Assembly (NCBI GenBank): GCA_946487985.1
Contig: CAMLUY010000009.1
Location: 1 to 14,831, forward strand
Length of the DNA stretch: 14,831 nt
Direction of reading: 5' to 3'
Source of the DNA: an uncultured Clostridia bacterium
GTDB taxonomy: Bacteria; Bacillota; Clostridia; Christensenellales; UBA1242
The translations under genes and the position numbers were made by a program. Position 1 is the stretch's first letter, and each line of letters opens with the position of its first letter. Below are positions 7,612-14,831 of this stretch, piece by piece. The notes under the pieces were generated by a model. The model searched no databases. It was not told the origin of the DNA and saw only the letters and a program-made list of their open reading frames with translations.

Positions 7612-7751
7612 AAGTTGCAAAATGGCGAATTTTTGGTTTTGCCAAAGGCAACTTGCGCGAGCGGAATTGCCAGCGCATGAACAAATATTACTTTATTTAT
7701 CATAAAAATAGAGGACACATTTTGATTTCACGTATAAAATAAGGAGGCATT
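7612..7751 (+). promoter_or_regulatory. Structured 5' leader of ftsH with competing hairpins
   Basis: CAAGTTGC (7611-7618) can pair perfectly with GCAACTTG (7648-7655), closing the 5' end of the transcript. The segment GGCAA (7647-7651) inside the right arm can instead pair with TTGCC at 7639-7643 (AAA loop) or with TTGCC at 7667-7671. TGCGC (7654-7658) can pair with GCGCA (7673-7677). Some of these are mutually exclusive. The rest of the leader, 7680-7740, is AT-rich and the ribosome site GGAGG is at 7743-7747. I recognise no known riboswitch class. Confidence 0.45.
7677..7742 (+). CDS. Possible 21-codon upstream ORF in the ftsH leader
   Basis: ATG 7677 opens 21 codons that begin MNKYYFIYHKN and end at TAA 7740-7742, directly before the GGAGG of ftsH. 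It is in the same frame as ftsH, which starts 75 nt later. No ribosome site precedes this ATG, so it may be chance; an internal TTG at 7722 does have AGAGGA 6 nt upstream but would encode only six residues. Confidence 0.2.
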   Translation: MNKYYFIYHKNRGHILISRIK

Positions 7752-10046
7752 GTGAACGAACAAAAATCAAAATTCAAATGGTCATATTTGGTCGTTTTGT
7801 TGTTGATTGTGCTTTTGCTGGTGCTCGTTTTTACAAATGACGGGTATAAAGGCGAAAAGATTACAGGCGGTACAAACGAAGTCCAAGAATTGATTGACGG
7901 CCGAACGGTTGGCGAGGGTGAAGACCAAAAGACTGAAAAGATTGTCAGCGTATATTATAATGACAACACCATGTATTTCCTGCTTGAAGGCAGTGACTAT
8001 GAAAATCATTTCCCCAAATATGCTGACTATCACATCAATTACAGATACAATGATGGCGTATTGAAAGAACTGATTACAATGATTGAAACCTACAACGCGT
8101 CAGCCGAAGCAGAAAGCAAGATTGAGATTATTCCTGCGGTCGATGGCGTGAACGCTTGGGATATCATCTATCCAATTCTTTACATTGCATTCGGATTGTT
8201 CCTTGTATGGATGATTTTCAGACTGCTTGGCAGCTCAGGCAAAGGCGCTATGGCGTTTGGCAAATCACGTGCCAAAGCATACACTACAAGCAAAGTTAAG
8301 TTTGACGACATTGCAGGTACTGACGAAGAGAAAGAAGAACTTAAAGAAATCGTTGAATTCCTCAAAGCACCAAAGAAGTTTACCGACCTTGGCGCAAGAA
8401 TACCAAAAGGCGTGCTGCTTGTGGGCAATCCTGGTACAGGAAAGACTCTTCTTGCACGTGCGGTAGCCGGCGAGGCAAACGTACCATTCATTTCTATCAG
8501 CGGTTCAGACTTTGTTGAAATGTTCGTAGGCGTTGGTGCATCTCGTGTACGTGACCTTTTTGAACAAGCTAAGAAAAACAAGCCATGCATTGTTTTCATC
8601 GATGAAATAGATGCCGTTGGTCGTCAACGTGGCGCAGGACTTGGTGGCGGCAATGATGAACGCGAACAGACTCTCAACCAGCTGCTTGTTGAAATGGACG
8701 GCTTTGAATCAAATGAGGGCATTATCGTGCTTGCAGCAACAAATCGCGCAGACGTACTTGACCCAGCGCTTTTGCGTCCAGGCCGTTTTGACAGACAGAT
8801 TTATGTAAATATCCCTGACGTTAAAGGCCGCGAAGGAATTCTTCGCATTCACGCTCGCAACAAGCCAATCGACGAAAACGTAGACTTTAAAACTTTGGCT
8901 CGCATTACTGTGGGCTTTACAGGTGCAGACATTGAAAATATGCTCAACGAAGCAGCTATTCTTGCAGCTCGTGCGGGCAGACCAAAAATAATCATGTCAG
9001 ATATTACAGAAGGCATCAATAAAGTGACAATGGGGCCACAAAAGAAAAGCCGTCTTGTTACTGAACGTGACAGAAAAATTACAGCTTACCACGAATCAGG
9101 CCACGCACTTCTTGCTCGCATTCTTGAAAACACAGATGAAGTTCAAGAAGTTTCAATCATACCTCGCGGTATGGCTGGCGGCTATACAATGCAGCGTCCT
9201 CAAAATGACAACGCATACAGAACGTACAACTATCTTATGGACGAAATAGCGGTCTGCATGGGTGGACGTATCGCAGAAGAAATCGTCTTCAAGGATATTT
9301 CAACAGGCGCTTCAAATGATATCAGCCAGGCAACAAAGATTGCTCACAACATGGTTTACAACTGGGGCATGAGCAAAAACCTTGGTTTCCTCAGCCTCGA
9401 CAGCAGTGAACAGGTATTCATTGGTCGTGACTATCAAACCAAAAACGACTTTTCAGAAAAGCTTGCAGCCGAAGCTGACGATGAAGTTCGTGCAATTCTT
9501 GACTCAAACTATAAACGTGCAAAGAAGATCCTTTCAGAAAACACTAAACTGCTTGATGAAATGGTTGAATTGCTGCTTGATAAAGAAACCATCAACAAAG
9601 AAGAAGTCGACATGCTTCTTGAAGGCAAATCGGCAAAAGAAATTTCTGCTTTTATGGACGAGAGAGATCGCATACAGCGTGAAAAAGAGGAGCGCATCAG
9701 ACGTGAGCGCGCCGAACAACAGCGCCGCGAAGCTCTTGAACGCAAGATTGTTGAAGGCGAAAAACTTTTGCAGAGCGGAGTAATCACACAAGCTGAATTT
9801 GATTCAATAAAAAAGGCATATCAGGACAGCATAGCAAAAGCCGAAAGCAGTGAAAACGCTCAGCCAGAGGAAAATCAAGCGACAGTATACATTACACAAG
9901 GCAAAGCAATCGACCAAGACGAAAAACAGCAAGGCAAAACAGAAATGTCAAAAGAGGAAAAGCAGGCAGAGGCAAAAACCACAGAGGAAAAGAAAACTAA
10001 AACTGCTACAAAATCAAGCAAGAAGACAGACAAAAAAGGGGAGTAG
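7752..10046 (+). CDS. ftsH: ATP-dependent zinc metalloprotease FtsH with long C-terminal extension
   Basis: A 764-residue membrane-anchored AAA+ protease that degrades misfolded and short-lived regulatory membrane and cytosolic proteins. Order: membrane helix about 11-28, outer domain 30-135, second helix about 136-158, AAA+ module with Walker A GNPGTGKT (225-232; the usual second residue is P), pore motif MFVGVGAS, Walker B IVFIDEID (280-287), SRH ATNRADVLDPALLRPGRFDRQ-type segment, then the M41 peptidase with zinc site HESGH (447-451; usually HEAGH) and Asp 523 as likely third ligand. The family usually ends near 600-660 residues. Here a charged coiled coil (about 637-671), a SHOCT-like motif (about 668-692) and a Lys/Glu/Thr-rich tail are added. 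The start is GTG 7752 with AAGGAGG 4 nt upstream; an in-frame TAA at 7740 rules out a longer form. It is followed 3 nt later by a membrane protein gene. Confidence 0.97.
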   Translation: MNEQKSKFKWSYLVVLLLIVLLLVLVFTNDGYKGEKITGGTNEVQELIDGRTVGEGEDQKTEKIVSVYYNDNTMYFLLEGSDYENHFPKYADYHINYRYNDGVLKELITMIETYNASAEAESKIEIIPAVDGVNAWDIIYPILYIAFGLFLVWMIFRLLGSSGKGAMAFGKSRAKAYTTSKVKFDDIAGTDEEKEELKEIVEFLKAPKKFTDLGARIPKGVLLVGNPGTGKTLLARAVAGEANVPFISISGSDFVEMFVGVGASRVRDLFEQAKKNKPCIVFIDEIDAVGRQRGAGLGGGNDEREQTLNQLLVEMDGFESNEGIIVLAATNRADVLDPALLRPGRFDRQIYVNIPDVKGREGILRIHARNKPIDENVDFKTLARITVGFTGADIENMLNEAAILAARAGRPKIIMSDITEGINKVTMGPQKKSRLVTERDRKITAYHESGHALLARILENTDEVQEVSIIPRGMAGGYTMQRPQNDNAYRTYNYLMDEIAVCMGGRIAEEIVFKDISTGASNDISQATKIAHNMVYNWGMSKNLGFLSLDSSEQVFIGRDYQTKNDFSEKLAAEADDEVRAILDSNYKRAKKILSENTKLLDEMVELLLDKETINKEEVDMLLEGKSAKEISAFMDERDRIQREKEERIRRERAEQQRREALERKIVEGEKLLQSGVITQAEFDSIKKAYQDSIAKAESSENAQPEENQATVYITQGKAIDQDEKQQGKTEMSKEEKQAEAKTTEEKKTKTATKSSKKTDKKGE

Positions 10047-10049
10047 CAT

Positions 10050-10745
10050 ATGGAAGAAACTATCCAAGACCAAACAGAACAAAAAGAAACCGCTGACAGC
10101 GTACTTCTCTCTGTCAGTGACGAATATCTTGCCAAAAAGAAAAGAAAGCGAAAAATTACTTTTTCAATTATTTGTGGATTAATTGTCGCACTTGCTGTTA
10201 CAATAATCGTACTTGCCGCTGTAAAGACAAATCTCAAACCTTTCTTTATTGAAAGGCCAGACAATATTGAAGTTTACATTGACGGCGACATGCATTTTAC
10301 ACCAAATGATGACAACTATGATGAGTTTTACGACATCTATGACAACTCTTTCAAAACCTCAATTTTGACAGCGATGTTTACAGGAAAGCTCGGCGGATAC
10401 GACATTGTTGAAACAAACCAGTACTTTTACAGTTCGGCTTCGAGTACAACAGGCATGAGCAGCGATCTCATAAATGCTCTTGGTGAAAACTATGTGCATC
10501 TTTACTATGAACAAGCTCAAACTATGTACAGCGCGAATGGCAAAGAGTATTACTCGATAAGAAATACAGATGAATATTTGCTCAGCTTCAAAGATGTATA
10601 CTTCAATATCTCTGCCGAAAATGCTGACCATGAACTCACATTCTATTTTGGCACTTCAAGCCAGAACTACTCAAATGGTCGCATCACTAAAATAACAATT
10701 CGTGCCAACACATATGCTTTGTATGACTATGTTGCAAACAACTAA
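10050..10745 (+). CDS. Single-pass membrane protein downstream of ftsH
   Basis: A 231-residue protein of no family I recognise. An acidic N-terminal segment (1-27) is followed by a basic cluster KKKRKRK (29-35), one membrane helix (about 37-58) and an outer domain of about 170 residues rich in Tyr, Asp, Asn and Ser, with beta-strand patterning (NIEVYIDGDMHF, HELTFYFGTSS, GRITKITIRANTYALYDY). The basic cluster before the helix predicts N-terminus inside. There is no lipobox. ATG 10050 lies 3 nt after the ftsH stop; GGGGAG at 10038-10043 is a good ribosome site with 6-nt spacing. No promoter or terminator separates it from ftsH, and a terminator follows directly, so the two are most likely one transcript. 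An FtsH-associated role is an inference from this arrangement. Confidence 0.85.
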   Translation: MEETIQDQTEQKETADSVLLSVSDEYLAKKKRKRKITFSIICGLIVALAVTIIVLAAVKTNLKPFFIERPDNIEVYIDGDMHFTPNDDNYDEFYDIYDNSFKTSILTAMFTGKLGGYDIVETNQYFYSSASSTTGMSSDLINALGENYVHLYYEQAQTMYSANGKEYYSIRNTDEYLLSFKDVYFNISAENADHELTFYFGTSSQNYSNGRITKITIRANTYALYDYVANN

Positions 10746-10750
10746 AAAAC

Positions 10751-10782
10751 AAAAAGGCATTCATTTACGAACGCCTTTTTTT
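10751..10782 (+). terminator. Terminator of the ftsH operon
   Basis: AAAAAGGC (10751-10758) pairs with GCCTTTTT (10773-10780); after one mismatch, TTC pairs with GAA around a 6-nt loop. Seven T close the hairpin. It starts 6 nt after the stop of the downstream membrane protein. An A-rich left flank means it may also work on the minus strand. Confidence 0.85.
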
Positions 10783-10871
10783 ATTTTATAAAACTTACCT
10801 TATTTCACCAACTTAGTTTTTGCAAACATCTTTTTCGCTTTGCAATATCTTGTTTACGTGAAATTTGCATC

Positions 10872-10899
10872 AAAAAAAGCCCTCAAAACGGGGCTTTTT
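10872..10899 (-). terminator. Terminator of the P-type ATPase gene
   Basis: AAAAAGCCC (10874-10882) pairs with GGGCTTTTT (10891-10899) around a loop of 8 nt that includes one T-G wobble pair. Read on the minus strand, the hairpin ends in seven T (10878-10872) and lies about 70 nt after the ATPase stop codon. It is close to symmetric and could back up the plus-strand terminator at 10751-10782. The rest of the 224-nt gap, 10783-10871, is AT-rich with nothing recognisable. Confidence 0.8.
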
Positions 10900-10969
10900 G
10901 TAATGATGCTGTCAAATGTCAAAACTTCGCTATGTGTTTTTTCAGTTGGATTTTCAATATTTTCAAACA

Positions 10970-13567
10970 CTATTGTTTTTGTAAAAGACTGATAATTTTA
11001 TCTCGCAATTTGTCAATACGCCGCCTGTTCAGCCGTATCAGTACAAGCAGTATGATTTCTGCAACTATTATTGCAAAGAATGTTATCAAGACAGTAAACA
11101 TATCAGTGATATTGATTGAGAACAGGGCAGGCAAGCCAATGATTGCACCGGTGATGCCCACAAACGATATTGCAATCGTGATGCCTTTCAAAAGCGTCAT
11201 TGGGAAACATAGCGTCACAAGATTTAAAAATCCAGTATATGTCAAAACAAGCACGCACAAGGTTTTGTAATCGTTTGCATCAAGCACATTGTATTGAGAG
11301 TTGTCCAAAATCATTACGACAATCACAGCCATCAATATCAGCAGCGCCCGCGGCAAGGACCGTTTCATTACCTGCGGTATAAAGTTGCCTCGAATTGGCT
11401 TGGTATTCGGCTCGAATGTCAACATGAATGATGGAAGCCCTATTACGAAGAATTCAAGCAGCATCATCATGCTTGGCCTGAACGGATATGGCAGTTGCAA
11501 GAACAGTGTTAGTATTGTCAGGGTGATTGCAAAAAATGTTTTCATAAGGAACAGTGATGACGAGTTCTGCACATTGTTTACAACCTGCCTGCCTTCTTTG
11601 ACAACGGCTGGCAGTGACGAGAAGTTTGATTCAAGCAAAACCAATTTGGATATGTTTCTCGCAACCTCGCTGCCATCAGCCATAGCGATTGAACAGTCGG
11701 CTTCTTTCAGCGCCAGCGTATCATTTACACCGTCACCGGTCATGGCTACAACCTTGCCTTTGTTTTTCAAAGATTTAATGATTGTGTACTTTTGCTCTGG
11801 TGTCACTCGCCCAAAAACTGTAAATTGGTCTGCAATTTGCTCAACCTCTTTCGGACTGAAATTTTCAAGTGAAACATATTTGTCACTGTGTTCAACTCCT
11901 ACTCGCTGTGCAATCTTTGATACAGTTGCAGGGTCATCACCAGAAATAATCTTGATCTCAACGCCATTGTCTTTGAACCATTGTATAGTTTCAATCGCGT
12001 CTTCACGAATGTGCTCTTCAATAACAATCAAGGCAATCAGCACAGAATTTTTACCGCTCATTTTTTTGTCAAAAGTGCCGCCTGTCTGTTCAGCAAGTGC
12101 AAGAATTCGCAAACCTTTATTCTGCTGCTCTTTGATGAACTCCATCTGCTCGGCGGAAATCGGACAACCAATTCGAGTTGCAGCTCCCAAGAAATATATC
12201 TTTCTGTTTGACAGCTGCGTGATTGAATATTTGCGCTCTGATGAAAATTCTGCGACGTTCAATGCAGGCATGTCTTCACTCCGACCAAATTCCTTTATCA
12301 TGGCTGTAGATGTTGCATTTACAGTTTTCTGCACATTCAATATATTCGATAGAATCTTTTTGACACTGATTTTTCGTTTATTTGAATAGGAAATAAAGTC
12401 AACAACTTTCATTGTGCCATCTGTGATTGTCCCTGTCTTATCAAGGCAAAGCACATTTGTTCGAGCCAGCATTTCAATGGAGTAAAGGTCACGTACCAAG
12501 GTCTTTTTCCTTGCAAGCTTGACTACTCCAATAGCCAAACTTATTGTTACCAGCAAAAACATACCTGCGGGAATCATACTTGTCAGCGCGCCGCTAGTGT
12601 TCGTGATTTGGTCCTTAATCGTCGACCCAGCCTGCGCGTACTCTTTTAGGAAGGTGAGTATGCCAATAGGCACAAGCGCAATACCAATATATTTGATCAA
12701 TCTGTTCAAATCTTTGAAAAGGTTTGATTGTGGCGCTTTAAACTCTTTTGCCTTTTTGGCCATCTGATAAATATAGTTGTCTTTGCCAATTTTTTCTACT
12801 TTGGCATAGCACTGCCCAGATACAATAAAGCTTCCTGACAAAAGCGATGCACCAACAGTTTTTTCGATTGCGTTTGATTCGCCAGTCAAAAGGCTTTCAT
12901 TTACCTCGACATGCCCATCAAGGATTTTACAGTCAGATGGTATTTGATTGCCATTCGAAAGCAAAATTACATCATCAAGCAGCAAATTTTCAGCCGAAAT
13001 TTCAATCATTTTCCCTTCGCGTATGGTCTTCACCAATGGCGAGGTGACTATTGACAGCTTTTCAATAGTAATCTTTGCTCGAATCTCTTGAATAATCGCA
13101 ATGGCAGTGTTTGCAACGATAACCAATATGAATATGAGGTCGCTGTATGAACCAACGCACAGCAGCGCAACCGCAATAATCAGCCATAGCATATTGAAAA
13201 AAGTAAAGATATTCTTGAAAAAAATCGCGCCGTATGATTTTGTAGATTTGACTTTGGTCTTGTTTGTCAGATTGGCTGCAATGCGCGCGTCGACCTGCTC
13301 TTGCGACAAGCCCTGATGAAAATCAACCTCATATCTTTCAACGTTTACAGGTACGGCAGGCGTATCATCTTCTTTGTTTTTGTTTATGTTAAGCCCGGTT
13401 GTAATCTTATTTTTGAGTTTTTCAAAAAGTCCAAGATTGTTCTCATATCCCTCTTGGGTATAAAAAAGTACTGACAACACGTCATAAGGTATTTTCTTAT
13501 TATATTTAGTTTCACTTTTCAACAGCGCCGGTTGAATTTTCTCTTGGACCTGTTTTTTCTTTTTCAT
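10970..13567 (-). CDS. P-type cation-translocating ATPase, CtpE-like group
   Basis: An 865-residue HAD-superfamily ion pump. Key sites: TGES of the actuator domain (228-231), M4 motif IPAGM (332-336), phosphorylation site DKTGTITDG (Asp 376), KGLRILALA, and hinge motif TGDGVNDT (610-617). About ten membrane helices are seen (pairs around 115-160 and 290-350, six after residue 670). The stretch SLAIGVVKLARKKTLVRDLYSIEMLART between M4 and the phosphorylation site resembles CtpE-like pumps; mycobacterial CtpE is linked to calcium uptake, but the ion here is not determined. Most relatives have PEGL or PKGL in M4. About 80 residues, rich in Lys and Asn, precede the usual N-terminal GLSxEQV motif. 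The start ATG 13567 is the first in frame after the stops TAA TAG; there is no ribosome site, and the promoter -10 is 12 nt away. A terminator follows at 10872-10899. Confidence 0.93.
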   Translation of the reverse strand: MKKKKQVQEKIQPALLKSETKYNKKIPYDVLSVLFYTQEGYENNLGLFEKLKNKITTGLNINKNKEDDTPAVPVNVERYEVDFHQGLSQEQVDARIAANLTNKTKVKSTKSYGAIFFKNIFTFFNMLWLIIAVALLCVGSYSDLIFILVIVANTAIAIIQEIRAKITIEKLSIVTSPLVKTIREGKMIEISAENLLLDDVILLSNGNQIPSDCKILDGHVEVNESLLTGESNAIEKTVGASLLSGSFIVSGQCYAKVEKIGKDNYIYQMAKKAKEFKAPQSNLFKDLNRLIKYIGIALVPIGILTFLKEYAQAGSTIKDQITNTSGALTSMIPAGMFLLVTISLAIGVVKLARKKTLVRDLYSIEMLARTNVLCLDKTGTITDGTMKVVDFISYSNKRKISVKKILSNILNVQKTVNATSTAMIKEFGRSEDMPALNVAEFSSERKYSITQLSNRKIYFLGAATRIGCPISAEQMEFIKEQQNKGLRILALAEQTGGTFDKKMSGKNSVLIALIVIEEHIREDAIETIQWFKDNGVEIKIISGDDPATVSKIAQRVGVEHSDKYVSLENFSPKEVEQIADQFTVFGRVTPEQKYTIIKSLKNKGKVVAMTGDGVNDTLALKEADCSIAMADGSEVARNISKLVLLESNFSSLPAVVKEGRQVVNNVQNSSSLFLMKTFFAITLTILTLFLQLPYPFRPSMMMLLEFFVIGLPSFMLTFEPNTKPIRGNFIPQVMKRSLPRALLILMAVIVVMILDNSQYNVLDANDYKTLCVLVLTYTGFLNLVTLCFPMTLLKGITIAISFVGITGAIIGLPALFSINITDMFTVLITFFAIIVAEIILLVLIRLNRRRIDKLRDKIISLLQKQ

Positions 13568-13579
13568 ATTTACTATTAA

Positions 13580-13609
13580 AGTATATATTATTTTTACCTA
13601 TTATGTCAA
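13580..13609 (-). promoter_or_regulatory. Sigma-A promoter of the P-type ATPase gene
   Basis: On the minus strand, TTGACA (13609-13604), an 18-nt spacer and TATACT (13585-13580) form a strong promoter. Only 12 nt separate the -10 from the ATG at 13567, so the transcript would start about 6 nt before the start codon. Confidence 0.75.
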
Positions 13610-13624
13610 CATTATTGCCAATAG

Positions 13625-13645
13625 ATTTGACAATGTTTGTCAAAT
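13625..13645. promoter_or_regulatory. Perfect 21-bp palindrome, candidate operator
   Basis: ATTTGACAA (13625-13633), TGT, and TTGTCAAAT (13637-13645) form a perfect 9-bp dyad with a 3-bp centre. It covers the -35 and most of the spacer of the cca promoter and lies 16 bp from the -35 of the divergent ATPase. The geometry is that of a repressor binding site; no regulator can be named. Confidence 0.45.
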
Positions 13646-13655
13646 AAAGTATCAT
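13627..13655 (+). promoter_or_regulatory. Sigma-A promoter of cca
   Basis: TTGACA (13627-13632), a 17-nt spacer and TATCAT (13650-13655). The predicted start near 13662 gives a short leader with the ribosome site AAAGGTG. It lies back to back with the ATPase promoter. Confidence 0.75.
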
Positions 13656-13674
13656 TATCAATAAAAGGTGAATG

Positions 13675-14831
13675 ATGAAAATTGAAATACCAAAACAACT
13701 AATTGCCCTTGCAGATTTGCTGCCTCAGCCGCTGTATATTGTTGGCGGATATTTGAGAAACTCAATCATGGGCATCGCTCGCGAAGACATTGACATCTGC
13801 TCAGCGCTCACTCTTGACGAACTTGAAAACATATTGTCTGGAAGCGATTTCAAATTTCAGGTCAGGAATAAAGCTCTTGGCAGCGCTTTTATCATTTGCG
13901 GCAATACAACTTATGAATATACCACATTTCGCTCAGAGAAATATCCAGAAAATGGCAGCCATACACCAGAGCAAATCCAGTTTATCACTGACGTTCGCGA
14001 AGACGCAAAACGCCGTGACTTCACCTGCAATGCACTCTACTATGACATAAAAAACAAAAATCTTCTGGATTTTTATGATGGTGTCGCTGACATTAGCAAA
14101 AAGATTCTTCGCACAGTTGAAACGCCTGATGAAGTCCTGTCACATGATGGCCTGCGCCTGCTGCGTCTGTTTCGCTTTCAATGCGAACTGAACTTCAAAA
14201 TTGAAAAGCAAACCTTGGCTGCTGCATTTAAATATTTTGACAACATTAAAGACCTTTCAGGTGAGAGGGTGATGTATGAAATAAAGCGAATTCTTCACAG
14301 CTCGGAAAAATACCCAGGATACAGCAAACGCAACGCCTTCATGAAAGCTCTTCGCCAGTTTAATCGATATGGTGTATGGCAAACTTTTGGCTTCGATTGT
14401 CCACGCATCAAATTCAACATGGTGAAAAAAGTAGAGCACAAATCCCAAGGCTTTTTGATTGATGTTATTGATACCGTGAATCCGATCTCTGTTTCATACT
14501 ATCTCAATCTCATTCTTACAAACAATTTTGGGCTTAATAAAAAGATGGTCGACACCTACATAAATATCATTTCAGGATATTACGACGCCCTCAATCATCT
14601 GCAAAACAAGCCATACTTTTTTAAATATTTTTACAATTTTCCAAGCATTTATTTGCTGCTAATTCATCACTCCAAATATCTTGCAGGCAAATATCAATTC
14701 TTTTACAAATACATCATATCTCACAAACTGATAGTTTCAACCAAAGACTTAAAAATCTCAGGAAACGACATCAAAAAACACTATCCATCTGTAAAACCAA
14801 CAAGATACAAACCAATTCTTGACAGCCTGCT
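13675..14831 (+). CDS. cca: CCA-adding enzyme (tRNA nucleotidyltransferase, class II), 3' partial
   Basis: The frame is open to the window end; 385 complete codons are visible. The enzyme adds or repairs the 3' CCA end of tRNAs using CTP and ATP. The nucleotidyltransferase head has GGYLR (24-28) and the metal-binding pair DID (38-40). It continues with RRDFTCNAL (113-121), DFYDGVADISKKILRT, and the nucleotide-selecting segment HDGLRLLRLFRF (157-168) with its Asp and Arg residues. SGERVMYEIKRIL follows, as in the tRNA/poly(A) polymerase family of class II. Near the window edge LKISGNDIKKHYPSVKP resembles the family's C-terminal 'L.I.G.DL' motif, so little is missing. ATG 13675 is preferred over the adjacent ATG 13672 because AAAGGTG then has better spacing. 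The long stretch of about 120 residues rich in Phe, Tyr and Asn (14410-14740) is divergent from well-known enzymes. A poly(A) polymerase I is the alternative but less likely in this group. Confidence 0.93.
   Translation, partial: MKIEIPKQLIALADLLPQPLYIVGGYLRNSIMGIAREDIDICSALTLDELENILSGSDFKFQVRNKALGSAFIICGNTTYEYTTFRSEKYPENGSHTPEQIQFITDVREDAKRRDFTCNALYYDIKNKNLLDFYDGVADISKKILRTVETPDEVLSHDGLRLLRLFRFQCELNFKIEKQTLAAAFKYFDNIKDLSGERVMYEIKRILHSSEKYPGYSKRNAFMKALRQFNRYGVWQTFGFDCPRIKFNMVKKVEHKSQGFLIDVIDTVNPISVSYYLNLILTNNFGLNKKMVDTYINIISGYYDALNHLQNKPYFFKYFYNFPSIYLLLIHHSKYLAGKYQFFYKYIISHKLIVSTKDLKISGNDIKKHYPSVKPTRYKPILDSL

Noticed and set aside
9382..9783. Plus-strand 133-codon frame and nearby minus-strand frames inside ftsH.
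   Set aside because: They are off-frame shadows of the conserved FtsH peptidase and coiled-coil region.
11301..12389. A 362-codon open frame on the plus strand.
   Set aside because: It lies entirely inside the P-type ATPase on the other strand, whose catalytic motifs are intact. It has no ribosome site or recognisable domain.

Overview
The window looks like chromosomal DNA of an endospore-forming member of the Bacillota (Firmicutes), probably an uncultured Clostridia-type, animal-associated organism. Reasons: a complete three-gene GerA-type spore germinant receptor operon (A-B-C), AT-rich non-coding DNA, strong GGAGG-type ribosome sites with GTG and TTG starts, and a BspA-type leucine-rich-repeat surface protein of the kind common in gut and oral bacteria. 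No mobile element, CRISPR array, tRNA or rRNA is visible. The lineage is an inference from gene content.

Layout. Base 1 to 1521 (+): 3' part of a BspA-like surface protein gene, cut by the window edge. 1693-2634 (-): three-helix membrane protein with a very acidic tail, convergent with the first gene, two terminators between them. 2759-3697 (+): single-pass membrane protein with an Ig/FN3-like ectodomain, divergent from the acidic gene; each has a good sigma-A-type promoter. 3766-7521 (+): gerAA-gerAB-gerAC, overlapping and with a near-consensus sigma-G promoter, so probably made in the forespore. 7752-10745 (+): ftsH, behind its own sigma-A promoter and a structured leader of about 140 nt, followed 3 nt later by a single-pass membrane protein. 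10970-13567 (-): P-type cation ATPase of the CtpE-like group. 13675 to the window end (+): CCA-adding enzyme (tRNA nucleotidyltransferase), cut by the edge. All gaps between genes are under 300 nt.

How the genes relate. The GerA operon is a self-contained system: the three products form an inner spore-membrane receptor that senses germinants. FtsH and the following membrane protein are likely co-transcribed, and FtsH carries an unusual C-terminal extension with a SHOCT-like motif. The ATPase and cca diverge from a 107-nt region holding two opposed promoters and a perfect 21-bp palindrome.

The points most worth a second look are: two genes whose sigma-A promoters put the start codon about 5-6 nt from the predicted transcript start with no ribosome site (possible leaderless mRNAs); the FtsH tail and its neighbour; the ftsH leader with mutually exclusive hairpins; a GerAC without the lipobox cysteine; the acidic-tail membrane protein; and the cca/ATPase palindrome. 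I did not find a clear-cut new defence or mobile system.
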